A DNA stretch of 64,000 nt from NCBI GenBank assembly GCA_963422685.1, contig OY730442.1:1116001-1180000 (forward strand), written 5' to 3'. Positions within the stretch are counted from its first letter, which is position 1; each line of letters opens with the position of its first letter. Position numbers and translations under genes: made by a program. Positions 36,152 to 43,255 of the stretch are shown here, piece after piece. This DNA is from Spongiihabitans sp963422685. GTDB lineage: Bacteria > Pseudomonadota > Gammaproteobacteria > Arenicellales > Poriferihabitantaceae. The notes below the pieces were generated by a model. It was given only the letters and a program-made list of their open reading frames with translations, did not search any database and was not told the DNA's origin.

Positions 36152-36491
36152 GTGTTCCCTCTACGCCACGGCTTTCGCGCTGTGCGGTACGCTTCCGCAG
36201 CGCTCTATGCGCATCTCTCAGATGCACTATAGCTTCGGCATTCTCGGTGCAGGCAAACTTGCCGTTGCTGGCCGTTTGGTAGAAATGTAGGCGACTTATC
36301 ACCGCCTCGATGACCGTCTCCATAAAGGCGCCATTCGGCTCCTTGCGTTCGTCCCTTCGCCCCAACGGGCCGTTTTGCCAGCTGATACACAGGCCAGTAG
36401 CGCTGGCCACCCCCCCGGCGGGATTGCCGTTGGCGTCTGTCCAGTTTTCATAGGTTAGTGTCTGATTTTCAGGTGTAAAAAGTCTATTCAT
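36141..36491 (-). CDS. Tad1/Acb2-like putative nucleotide-sponge protein, copy B
   Basis: A 116-residue protein, the compact form of the family: NPAGGVASATGLCISWQNGP, EPNGAFMETVIEAVISRLHF, KFACTENAEAI and RKRTAQRESRGVEGTHEA. N84, R101 and R105 have the spacing (17, then 4) of the ligand residues I recall for Tad1 (N92, R109, R113). Such proteins form oligomers that bind cyclic ADP-ribose isomers and, for some members, cyclic oligonucleotides, blocking Thoeris or CBASS. The family call is from memory of motifs, not a search. Copy A follows 250 bases downstream. A stem-loop leader lies before the ATG. Confidence 0.65.
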   Translation of the reverse strand: MNRLFTPENQTLTYENWTDANGNPAGGVASATGLCISWQNGPLGRRDERKEPNGAFMETVIEAVISRLHFYQTASNGKFACTENAEAIVHLRDAHRALRKRTAQRESRGVEGTHEA

Positions 36492-36540
36492 AGTTTGTAT
36501 GCGGGGCTTGCCCCGGGTTGGGTTGTTGTTTTATACTCTG
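36492..36540 (-). promoter_or_regulatory. Stem-loop leader of Tad1-like copy B
   Basis: The hairpin CGGGG-CAAG-CCCCG (36502-36515) ends 10 bases before the ATG, preceded by ACAACAACCCAACC. About three quarters of the 45 bases match the leader of copy A. A TATAAAAC-like stretch just upstream could be a promoter -10 region. The remaining space up to 36754 shows no gene. Confidence 0.6.
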
Positions 36541-36754
36541 TGCCATCCATTCTGCCGTTGGGTAGGCCGACAGGCAGGTTGCAATGAGATTGCGGGATCA
36601 GTGGCCTCGCGCAAGCGGCGGCACACACCAAGAACCGATGGGGTTGGGCGGTCTGCATGGCTATACCGGCCCCGGGTTCTCCACCGGGTGCAGCGGGTGT
36701 GGGATTCTGCTGTTTGTCGCCTGCCGGCAGACAGCCCTTTATTTACTTTCCCCT

Positions 36755-37213
36755 TCATTCCCCCTCCTCGCTGGTTGCAATCAGCCTCCCCCGCCGTCTT
36801 TTATTGATCTGTTTGATGTCTTTTATCGGGATCATGGTCCAGGCTTCCAGTTGACCGCGTCTGGCATTGGCTACGAACAGCAGGGGATGAACCTCTTCCC
36901 CGACCTTGATGAGTTTGAGCATTCGCACCCGCAGTGCGATTTCCCCGCTGCGTTTATGTCGATAGAAGCCGAGCCAGGCTTCTTGAGGATATTCCAGCAG
37001 TTCGGGCAACAGTGGCAGGTAGGGGCTGCGACCGGGGTCTTTGGCGATATGCTCGCCCAGCACCTTGGCGTTGACGTTGATCGGATAAGTGAACCCATTA
37101 TTGCCGGTGAGGGTGAACGCCTTCTCTTCCCCGCCGAGGATGCGGGTGAGTTCGGTCACGGTGGCCTGCGAACCGGTAAGGTATTCGCCCGGCGGTGTGT
37201 GCGTAGACAGCAC
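36755..37213 (-). CDS. C-terminal part of Mu gpF-like head protein (PBECR2-like nuclease domain)
   Basis: About 152 residues that match the C-terminal region of Mu gpF-like minor head proteins: LSTHTPPGEYLTGSQATVTE, NGFTYPINVNAKVLGEHIAK, DPGRSPYLPLLPELLEYP, LRVRMLKLIKVGEEV and GQLEAWTMIPIKDIKQINK. This part corresponds to the phage barnase/EndoU/RelE-like (PBECR2) domain. The N-terminal head-morphogenesis domain (about 300 residues) is missing; a possible short remnant (KRTAYQAGRYQQLTNP) is in another frame upstream. It is therefore a truncated gene near a rearrangement junction. Confidence 0.75.
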   Translation of the reverse strand: MLSTHTPPGEYLTGSQATVTELTRILGGEEKAFTLTGNNGFTYPINVNAKVLGEHIAKDPGRSPYLPLLPELLEYPQEAWLGFYRHKRSGEIALRVRMLKLIKVGEEVHPLLFVANARRGQLEAWTMIPIKDIKQINKRRRGRLIATSEEGE

Positions 37214-37236
37214 CGGGAGATTGTCGGGTTGGTGAG

Positions 37237-37554
37237 TTGTTGATAGCGTCCGGCCTGATAGGCGGTGCGTTTGACGCCAGCAGTCACAAGATTGCGTTGT
37301 CGTACAAGCCGGTCAAGCGTCGGCGCATCACCTCGCACACGCGTTATGTTTATGGTTCGGTGCGGTATTTGGAGTCTGCTCCGAGCGCTCATGCTGGGAC
37401 AGCCACCACGCACGGTCGCAATATTTACTTCCCGTCGGCGCGGATTGCGGCGAGTGGTGAGTGGGGGTTGAAGTCGCGGGAGCAGGCGCAGCAGTTTCAG
37501 TTGGTGTGTGAGGCCAGCGGCGAGATATATATTGATGGTACGGAGGCGGTGTAG
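37237..37554 (+). CDS. Phage tail protein fragment (C-terminal part)
   Basis: About 105 codons; the protein-like part begins YKPVKRRRITSHTRYVYGS and ends GEIYIDGTEAV. Its stop directly abuts the tail-chaperone gene, where the major tail protein lies in long-tailed phages. The first 20 or so residues are not convincing, so this is probably a 5'-truncated gene cut at the junction near 37.24 kb. Confidence 0.45.
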   Translation: MLIASGLIGGAFDASSHKIALSYKPVKRRRITSHTRYVYGSVRYLESAPSAHAGTATTHGRNIYFPSARIAASGEWGLKSREQAQQFQLVCEASGEIYIDGTEAV

Positions 37555-37893
37555 ATGTTTCGTCTGGTGAAGCCGGAGACGATCACCTTGTCGGTGAAGT
37601 TGTCGCCGCCGGGTGGTCCGGCGGGAGAAATCAGGATTACCATGCGTTATCTGGGTCGGGATGAGCGAGTGGAATATCAGCAGCGCATTGCGGAGGAGAA
37701 TCTGTATGACCAGGACATTGTGGACGATTTGCTGGTGGGCTGGGCCGGACTGGCGGATGAGCAGGGCAAGGCGCTGGACTTCAGTGACGAGTCCAGGCGC
37801 AGGGAAGTATTGAATCTGGAATACGTATGGATACCGTTGCGCAATGCGGTATTGCAGGAACTGCTGGGTTCTTTGGCGTTAGAAAAAAACTGA
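37555..37893 (+). CDS. Phage tail assembly chaperone (G-like)
   Basis: A 112-residue acidic protein with a central VEYQQRIAEENLYDQDIVDD helix region, of the size and position of tail assembly chaperone G. It ends LALEKN with the codons GAA AAA AAC TGA, which form a -1 slippery heptamer directly before the stop. Slippage fuses it to the downstream DUF1799-type frame, as in lambda G/G-T. It precedes the tape measure gene. Confidence 0.75.
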   Translation: MFRLVKPETITLSVKLSPPGGPAGEIRITMRYLGRDERVEYQQRIAEENLYDQDIVDDLLVGWAGLADEQGKALDFSDESRRREVLNLEYVWIPLRNAVLQELLGSLALEKN

Positions 37894-37920
37894 TTGGCGT
37901 CGCCCGGGGATGGGCGGCGC
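37884..37920 (+). promoter_or_regulatory. Programmed -1 ribosomal frameshift signal
   Basis: Slippery heptamer A AAA AAC (37884-37890) in the zero frame, then the TGA stop. Six bases later a stem of nine pairs with one G-U (arms 37897-37905 and 37912-37920, loop GGGGAT) provides the stimulatory hairpin. All parts of a classical bacterial -1 frameshift site are present. Confidence 0.85.
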
Positions 37921-38180
37921 AGGCAGTGGGTGAGATTGCGGTATGGCCGGACAACTGGCCGGTGGTAGCGGCCTGGAGTTTAATTTGCGATCAATGGCGT
38001 GTTGGTGCGATGGGCGGGGTGTTGGGGCTGGACTGGTCGGCGGTGAAGGTGCTGCTGAAAGCCCAGGGTGTGAAGCTCACCAAGCGCCTGGTGCGGGGTT
38101 TACGGATGATGGAGCGCGAAGCGCGGCAGGTGCTGAATGAGAACAGTCGGTCAGGCCGTAACGAGGCCGGCCACCATTAG
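37890..38180 (+). CDS. DUF1799-type tail chaperone extension (G-T-like), made by -1 frameshift
   Basis: About 97 codons in the -1 frame relative to the chaperone gene, beginning LIGVARGWAAQAVGEIAVWP immediately after the slippery site. The pattern WPDNWPVVAAWSLICDQWRV then GLDWSAVKVLLKAQGVKL is that of DUF1799 proteins found between the chaperone and tape measure genes. No good independent start codon with a ribosome site was seen, so expression as a fusion is likely. A second, fused copy of this domain lies at about 39065-39295. Confidence 0.7.
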   Translation: MIGVARGWAAQAVGEIAVWPDNWPVVAAWSLICDQWRVGAMGGVLGLDWSAVKVLLKAQGVKLTKRLVRGLRMMEREARQVLNENSRSGRNEAGHH

Positions 38181-38246
38181 CCATAATACCACAAACGCTA
38201 CAAAATTGATGATTCTCAACACCAGTGTAAGCCAGTCGAATTCCAT
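38151..38246 (-). CDS. 31-residue antisense membrane protein (tail module 1)
   Basis: On the minus strand, an ATG at 38246 opens a 31-codon frame: MEFDWLTLVLRIINF, then VAFVVLWLMVAGLV and the stop. It is one hydrophobic helix with a short acidic N-terminus. It overlaps the 3' end of the DUF1799 frame tail-to-tail and lies just before the tape measure start. A similar antisense hydrophobic frame occupies the same place in module 2. Confidence 0.4.
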   Translation of the reverse strand: MEFDWLTLVLRIINFVAFVVLWLMVAGLVTA

Positions 38247-38284
38247 AGCATCAGTATATACCCACCTATATTAAAGTAGCAACC

Positions 38285-39295
38285 ATGGCCAAAGAAATCA
38301 AAGCGGGGATTGTCATCACGGCGCAGGATCGCACTGCGGCCGGGATTGGCAAGACGCGCAAGGGGCTGGACTCCATCAGCCAGGGATTGAATCGCATTGA
38401 ACGCCATGCGAAGTTGGCGGCTGGTGCGTTGGTCACCGTTGCCCAGATGCGCAATTTCGGTGCGCATTTATTGCGTTCGTACAGCGAGCTGGAGGATGGG
38501 TTGGTGGCGGTAGCCAAGACGGCGGATTTAAGCGCGGTGGAGGTACGCCGGTTAGGTGATGAAATCAACGCCATCGGTCAGCGGTTACCGGTAGCGCGTA
38601 AGGAGTTGCTGGAGGTTGCAGCGGCGGCGGGTCAGTTAGGGGTGAAGGGAGTCGGCAATTTATCGTTGTTCACTGAGACGGTGGGCAAGCTGGGGTTGGC
38701 GAGTAATTTATCCGGGGATGAAGCAGCGACATCGTTGGCGCGTATTCTTACGGTGACGGGTGAAGGGATTGGTCAGGTAGATCGGTTTGCCAGTGCGATT
38801 GTCTCGCTAGGTAACAATTTTGCGGCATCGGAGCGGGAGATAGCACATCACGCCACCCGTTTAGCGACGGGTACGGCATTGTACGGAGTGGCAGCGCATG
38901 AGGCGGCGGCGTTGGGTGCGACTTTGGCGGCGTTAGGACTAGAAGCCGAATTGGGCGGCACGGCGGTGGCGCGTGCATTTGCTTCGATTGATATTGCGCT
39001 GCGTGAGGGTGGTGAAGGTGAAGCCGCTGTGGATGCCACCGCATTCGGCATTAATTTGGACTTGTCAGAGGATAGGAACGTGATCTGGGTATTGCCGCAG
39101 AATATGCCTGTAATCAACACCTTTATCTCGGTCTCCACCCAGTGGCACCATGGCCCATCCGGCCAGGTGATCGGCCTGGACTATGCCGGGGTGCGGGCGG
39201 CACTCAAAGCACTGCGGATTAAAACCAGAAAGGCGTTTCGGGGTCTCCAGATCATAGAGGCGGAAATACTGGAAGGGTTAGCGCTCAATAAGTGA
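38285..39295 (+). CDS. Chimeric ORF: tape measure N-terminus fused to DUF1799 C-terminus
   Basis: 336 residues. Residues 1 to about 255 are the N-terminal part of a phage tail tape measure protein (LDSISQGLNRIERHAKLAAG; YSELEDGLVAVAKTADLS; LARILTVTGEGIGQVDRFAS). From about 260 the text changes to a DUF1799 domain (WVLPQNMPVINTFISVSTQW; GLDYAGVRAALKALRI). Tape measure proteins are normally several hundred residues longer and do not end this way. The fusion is best explained by a deletion or recombination joining two tail modules at about 39.06 kb. Confidence 0.75.
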   Translation: MAKEIKAGIVITAQDRTAAGIGKTRKGLDSISQGLNRIERHAKLAAGALVTVAQMRNFGAHLLRSYSELEDGLVAVAKTADLSAVEVRRLGDEINAIGQRLPVARKELLEVAAAAGQLGVKGVGNLSLFTETVGKLGLASNLSGDEAATSLARILTVTGEGIGQVDRFASAIVSLGNNFAASEREIAHHATRLATGTALYGVAAHEAAALGATLAALGLEAELGGTAVARAFASIDIALREGGEGEAAVDATAFGINLDLSEDRNVIWVLPQNMPVINTFISVSTQWHHGPSGQVIGLDYAGVRAALKALRIKTRKAFRGLQIIEAEILEGLALNK

Positions 39296-39487
39296 CAACA
39301 GGTACCCAAGTATCCCAAACACTATATGAATAAACGAGATGACAAAATACGCGGCCAACAAAATAAACAGGGTGAGTGGATTGAGGCTGTTTACCCAAAC
39401 CCACAGTCCCCAGATGACGCCGCCCGTCAGCGCCCACGGGGCGCAACACAGGAAGACATTGGTGATGGTGTTGGGCAGGCGTTGCAC
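39278..39487 (-). CDS. Antisense small membrane protein (tail module 2)
   Basis: A minus-strand frame of about 69 residues from a GTG at 39487, with two or three hydrophobic stretches (WALTGGVIWGLWVWV; LTLFILLAAYFVISFIHIVF; GILGYLLSLIER). It overlaps the end of the DUF1799 domain and precedes the second tape measure start, exactly like the 31-residue ORF of module 1. No ribosome-binding site is evident. Confidence 0.4.
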   Translation of the reverse strand: MQRLPNTITNVFLCCAPWALTGGVIWGLWVWVNSLNPLTLFILLAAYFVISFIHIVFGILGYLLSLIER

Positions 39488-39501
39488 AGGGTTACTGTAA
39501 C

Positions 39502-39750
39502 ATGGCGAAAGACCTGCAAGCCAAGTTACGTCTGACCGCCGATTCCAGGGATTTTGTGGGCGAGGTAAGGGTATCGGAAAAGGCGCTGGGCAAGCTGCGC
39601 GGTGGGACGGACCGGGCAGCACGCGCGAACCTGGGTGACAGGATCCGCTCACTGCCGGCCACCTCTTGCAGCTGGATGACGTGCGCGGCTAGACCGCCCG
39701 GGTCAATGCCAGCTTCATCAGCAAAAACTCCGGCGGCAATGCGGCACTGA
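39502..39750 (+). pseudogene. Second tape measure N-terminus, truncated
   Basis: ATG at 39502 gives MAKDLQAKLRLTADSRDFVG and EVRVSEKALGKLRGGTDRA, a tape-measure-type N-terminus of a different phage lineage from the copy at 38285. After about 45 codons the frame degenerates into unlikely text, so only the start of the gene survives. Confidence 0.55.
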
Positions 39751-40042
39751 AGAACGCCCGGCTCGTCGCCCGCATCCGCACGGGCAGTTCATCCGCGGTC
39801 AGGTCCTGCTGGCGTACCTTCTCCCGCCAGCTGGTTTCGGTGAATATGCAGTCTGCGTCGCCTTCGACAGCCTGCTCGGCGTACTCTTCCTGGTTAGCGC
39901 CACCAACGGCGCCCAATATTATGCTATGTTGGGGTGAATCGGCCTGTCGAAGTGCCGGGGCGGGGCGGTCGGTGTCTGCCTGGCGGGCAAGCGCAGTGGC
40001 AGCGGTCGTGGCGACGCAAGCCACCTGTGGTCCGCGGTGCAC
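39689..40042 (-). CDS. Hypothetical ORF in the phage remnant
   Basis: A minus-strand frame. The C-terminal 75 residues (NQEEYAEQAVEGDADCIFTE; LTADELPVRMRATSRAFFSA) look protein-like; the first 40 do not. No family recognised. It may be a tail-end fragment of a phage gene or chance. Confidence 0.25.
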   Translation of the reverse strand: MHRGPQVACVATTAATALARQADTDRPAPALRQADSPQHSIILGAVGGANQEEYAEQAVEGDADCIFTETSWREKVRQQDLTADELPVRMRATSRAFFSAALPPEFLLMKLALTRAV

Positions 40043-40122
40043 TCCGTGCTTGCCCGCGGGACCAGGAAGTGATATACAGCACCAACACCATCGTCATTCC
40101 CGCACAAACAGAAATCCACATG

Positions 40123-40138
40123 CCATGAAACTACACGA
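40123..40138 (+). repeat. 16-bp direct repeat, right copy, flanking the prophage remnant
   Basis: Identical to 33478-33493. The ATG inside (40125) starts MKLHDFVEYLRCPVTGSALD, which resembles the Trm112-like N-terminus of methyltransferases. Confidence 0.6.
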
Positions 40139-40485
40139 CTTCGTCGAATACCTGCGCTGTCCCGTGACCGGAAGTGCGCTTGATCTCCCCCCTCCCGATA
40201 GAACGAGATGAGCTTGTTCCGATACCGCGCCAAGACCAGGACGCACCGCCATTCGGAGTGAGCGAACAGGTGCTGACTCTCAAGCGCGACTCCTCCGTCT
40301 GTTATCCGGATGTGCGAGATTTTGGTGTTCCTGCCGCTGTGCAACGACGTCCGCAAATGGCACCTCTTTTTTCATCGGCTCGCGCTGGCTTCCACTCTGA
40401 TTGACCTCACTATCTACCGGGCTGCTGGTTGATTTGCGCTGGAGTTTTCCATCCCTTTTTTGAGGCATTTTATTCTCATCTATTA
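40125..40485 (+). pseudogene. Degenerate methyltransferase N-terminus and non-coding stretch
   Basis: From the ATG at 40125 the text MKLHDFVEYLRCPVTGSALD matches the CP(V/I)TG start of SAM-dependent methyltransferases, but the frame stops after about 28 codons. A piece in another frame (RDSSVCYPDVRDFGVPA, about 40288-40335) resembles the following YPVxDGVPVL stretch. The rest up to galE holds nothing recognisable. The gene is broken. Confidence 0.4.
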
Positions 40486-41487
40486 ATGGACAATCGCGTT
40501 TTGGCTACTGGTGGTGCGGGGTATATTGGTTCCCATACTACGTTGCAATTGATTCAATCCGGTAATGCTGTAGCGGTTCTGGATAACCTCTGTTCCGGCC
40601 ACCGCCGGGCGGTTCCGGCCACAGCGAGATTTTATCAGGGGGACATCCATGACCAGAACCTGGTGAGCAAAATAATTGCTGAATGTGATATTGATTCTGT
40701 GATCCATTTTGCCGGACATATTGTAGTTCCAGAGTCCATTGCAAATCCGGCCAGATATTACCGCAACAATGTCGTCGGGTCGATGAATCTTGTTGAAACC
40801 TGTATCGCACAAGGAGTGAAACAGTTTATATTTTCATCCAGCGCGGCAGTCTATGGCATCCCGAAGCATTGCCTGGTGGATGAAAATGTAACGCCCAATC
40901 CGATCAATCCATACGGCGCAACCAAATTGATAACGGAATGGAATTTGCGGGATTTCGCAGGCGCCGTACCAAACTTTAGCTACGTTGCATTGCGCTATTT
41001 CAACGTGGCCGGCGCGAATATGCGCGGCCATTTGGGGCAGTCAACCCCCGAGGCAACCCATCTCATAAAAGTCGCCTGCGAAACCGCTTGCGGGATGCGA
41101 CCGGGCATGTCCATATTTGGTGACGACTACCCTACCGAAGACGGCACCTGTGTGCGGGATTATATTCATGTTGATGATCTTGCGGCCGCCCATCTGGACG
41201 CATTGTCCTATTTAAACCATGGCGGGCAGAGCAATACTTTTAATTGTGGCTATGGCCGGGGATTCAGCGTGAAGCAAGTCGTAGATTGCGTCAAGTCGGT
41301 GAGCGGGGTGGATTTTAATGTCGATATGGAATGCCGGCGGCCAGGCGACCCGTCACAGCTGATTGCGGACAGTGGTAAAATCAAACGGGTTCTGGGCTGG
41401 CAGCCGAAGTACGATGACCTCGCCGTGATATGCAGGTCGGCCTATCAGTGGGAACGAAAACAGCTCGCCAGATCAATAGGTGGCTAA
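40486..41487 (+). CDS. galE: UDP-glucose 4-epimerase GalE
   Basis: About 333 residues of the extended SDR family. NAD-binding GGAGYIGSH lies at residues 9-17, the catalytic Ser is in FSSSAAVYG and Tyr/Lys in YGATK. LRYFNVAGA and RDYIHVDDLAAAH are GalE-typical. It interconverts UDP-glucose and UDP-galactose for surface polysaccharide. The ATG at 40486 begins the conserved N-terminus; the frame is open to 40429 with unrelated text. It stands between the phage remnant and a Pgi-like gene. Confidence 0.95.
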   Translation: MDNRVLATGGAGYIGSHTTLQLIQSGNAVAVLDNLCSGHRRAVPATARFYQGDIHDQNLVSKIIAECDIDSVIHFAGHIVVPESIANPARYYRNNVVGSMNLVETCIAQGVKQFIFSSSAAVYGIPKHCLVDENVTPNPINPYGATKLITEWNLRDFAGAVPNFSYVALRYFNVAGANMRGHLGQSTPEATHLIKVACETACGMRPGMSIFGDDYPTEDGTCVRDYIHVDDLAAAHLDALSYLNHGGQSNTFNCGYGRGFSVKQVVDCVKSVSGVDFNVDMECRRPGDPSQLIADSGKIKRVLGWQPKYDDLAVICRSAYQWERKQLARSIGG

Positions 41488-41577
41488 AGACATGAGTTTA
41501 AGCGCTGGAGACTGGTCGCAAAGGCCGTCAATTATGGCGCCGGGCCCGGGGCAGAGCCAGGTTACAAAATCCCGAAC

Positions 41578-43197
41578 ATGAACCCTGACAAACATAACCT
41601 TGTGGTTCGACTGCGTCAGAAAGATGTGACGTTGTGGCGTGAATCGGGCGCAAGTCCAATGTCTTTAACCGCCCGGTTGGGATGGCTGGACGCCGTTGCA
41701 TGGATGGAACAGAATAATGCGGCGCTCATGGACTGGGCAGCGCGGGTTGTGCGGTCAGAAAAGTTCGATAATATAATTTTGCTGGGTATGGGGGGCGCCA
41801 GCCTGGCCGCCGAAGTTTTCTCATCGGTATTTGCAAGTCAACCAGGCCACCCGCGGTTAATGGTTGTTGACACCACCTCACCGGCGCAAATCAGCGCTAC
41901 GGATGTGAACCACAAGCGTTCATTGATCATCGTTGCCAGTAAGTCGGGCAGCACTGTGGAAACCATGGATTTGTATGCTTATTTTTATTCCATGCTGCAA
42001 CAAACGCTGGGTTCGCCCGGCAAAAATTTCGTGGCGGTTACCGACCGGAACTCCTGGCTGCATCGACAGGCAATCGATAAAGAGTTCATGAAAATATTCC
42101 TGAATCCGGCCGGGATGGGTGGTCGTTATTCGGCATTAAGCTATTTTGGTCTGGTGCCCGCTGCGTTGGTCGGCGTGAATCTGCATACGCTGTCAGCAAG
42201 AACGAAAAAGTTTGTTGACGGGATTCAACCGAATATTGATCATTGCGTATGTCGCCTGGCCCGATTAATGGGCCACAGCGCATTATCCGGCAAGAACAAA
42301 ATGGTGCTGAATATCGCTGCACCATTAGCGCCACTGGCAGCCTGGATTGAGCAACTGGTTGCAGAAAGTACAGGCAAGGACGGCAAAGGCATTATTCCCA
42401 TCCTCAATCCATCCGCTCGCCATGCTCAAAACCAGGTGAATGACCAGTTCAGCGTTCGTATTGGTCTTGATTGCGAGGATGATTGCGGATCAGCGCTAGC
42501 CGGGGATTTGGGATGGGCATTAACTGATCGCTATGATCTTGGCAGCGAATTTTTACGCTGGCAGATGGCTACGGCCCTGGCAGCCAGTATTATGCGGGTT
42601 AATCCATTTGACCAGCCCGATGTGGAAGAAGCAAAACACCAGACGCGCTTGTTTATAAACGCAAAAGCGCCGCACCCATTCCATGCCCGATTTGAGCACC
42701 CGCATTATCGGGTTTATTCCGACTCACCCGCCCTGGCGACAGTAACGTCGGTTTTCCAGGGGGCCCGGGAAATGGACCCGGAGAAAACAGGCTTGAAGAA
42801 AATGAACCTGGAAAAAATCCCGGACGGAATTTCCTATCTGGCGATCCTGGCCTATCTGCCGGATTTCAAAGCAATAAATTCCAGGTTAGTCCAGATTCAA
42901 AACGCATTGCAGCGGCGTTTCTCGACCACAACAACACTGGGCTACGGCCCCCGCTATTTACATTCTACCGGGCAGTTGCACAAGGGCGGCCCGCCTGCCG
43001 GGTGTTTTATACAAATCACCGAGCCATCCACAACCGATATTCCTGTGCCTGAAAGAGCATACAGCTTCGGTGATCTGCATCGTGCCCAGGCCGATGGCGA
43101 CTACGCGGTTATGCAGAAAAAAGGTCTGCCCGTAATGCGCATAACTTTAAAAGGCGATAGACTCAAGGCGCTCGACTGCCTTGTCGCCCGGTTATAA
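41578..43197 (+). CDS. Glucose-6-phosphate isomerase-like protein (Tal-Pgi type)
   Basis: A 539-residue SIS-domain sugar isomerase. ILLGMGGASLAAEVF and ASKSGSTVETM are the phosphosugar-binding loops, and the long arrangement resembles the isomerase half of fused transaldolase/glucose-6-phosphate isomerase proteins rather than classical Pgi. The C-terminus carries STGQLHKGGPPAGCFIQI with the catalytic-site His/Lys region. It probably interconverts glucose 6-phosphate and fructose 6-phosphate. No transaldolase gene is next to it. The start at 41578 is an ATG. Confidence 0.82.
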   Translation: MNPDKHNLVVRLRQKDVTLWRESGASPMSLTARLGWLDAVAWMEQNNAALMDWAARVVRSEKFDNIILLGMGGASLAAEVFSSVFASQPGHPRLMVVDTTSPAQISATDVNHKRSLIIVASKSGSTVETMDLYAYFYSMLQQTLGSPGKNFVAVTDRNSWLHRQAIDKEFMKIFLNPAGMGGRYSALSYFGLVPAALVGVNLHTLSARTKKFVDGIQPNIDHCVCRLARLMGHSALSGKNKMVLNIAAPLAPLAAWIEQLVAESTGKDGKGIIPILNPSARHAQNQVNDQFSVRIGLDCEDDCGSALAGDLGWALTDRYDLGSEFLRWQMATALAASIMRVNPFDQPDVEEAKHQTRLFINAKAPHPFHARFEHPHYRVYSDSPALATVTSVFQGAREMDPEKTGLKKMNLEKIPDGISYLAILAYLPDFKAINSRLVQIQNALQRRFSTTTTLGYGPRYLHSTGQLHKGGPPAGCFIQITEPSTTDIPVPERAYSFGDLHRAQADGDYAVMQKKGLPVMRITLKGDRLKALDCLVARL

Positions 43198-43255
43198 CCA
43201 TGCGCCGACGATGGTTTGAAAACAGCGCGTACTCTTAATCTGTAAAACACCCATA

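Noticed and set aside
36584..37243. Plus-strand frame of 219 codons.
   Set aside because: It lies opposite the gpF-like C-terminal domain, whose minus-strand text is conserved, so this is a shadow.
40085..40122. Stretch like the dispersed repeat CGTCATTCCCGC...GAAATCC.
   Set aside because: Only half of the inverted repeat is kept and a single copy was seen, so I do not call a REP or MITE element.
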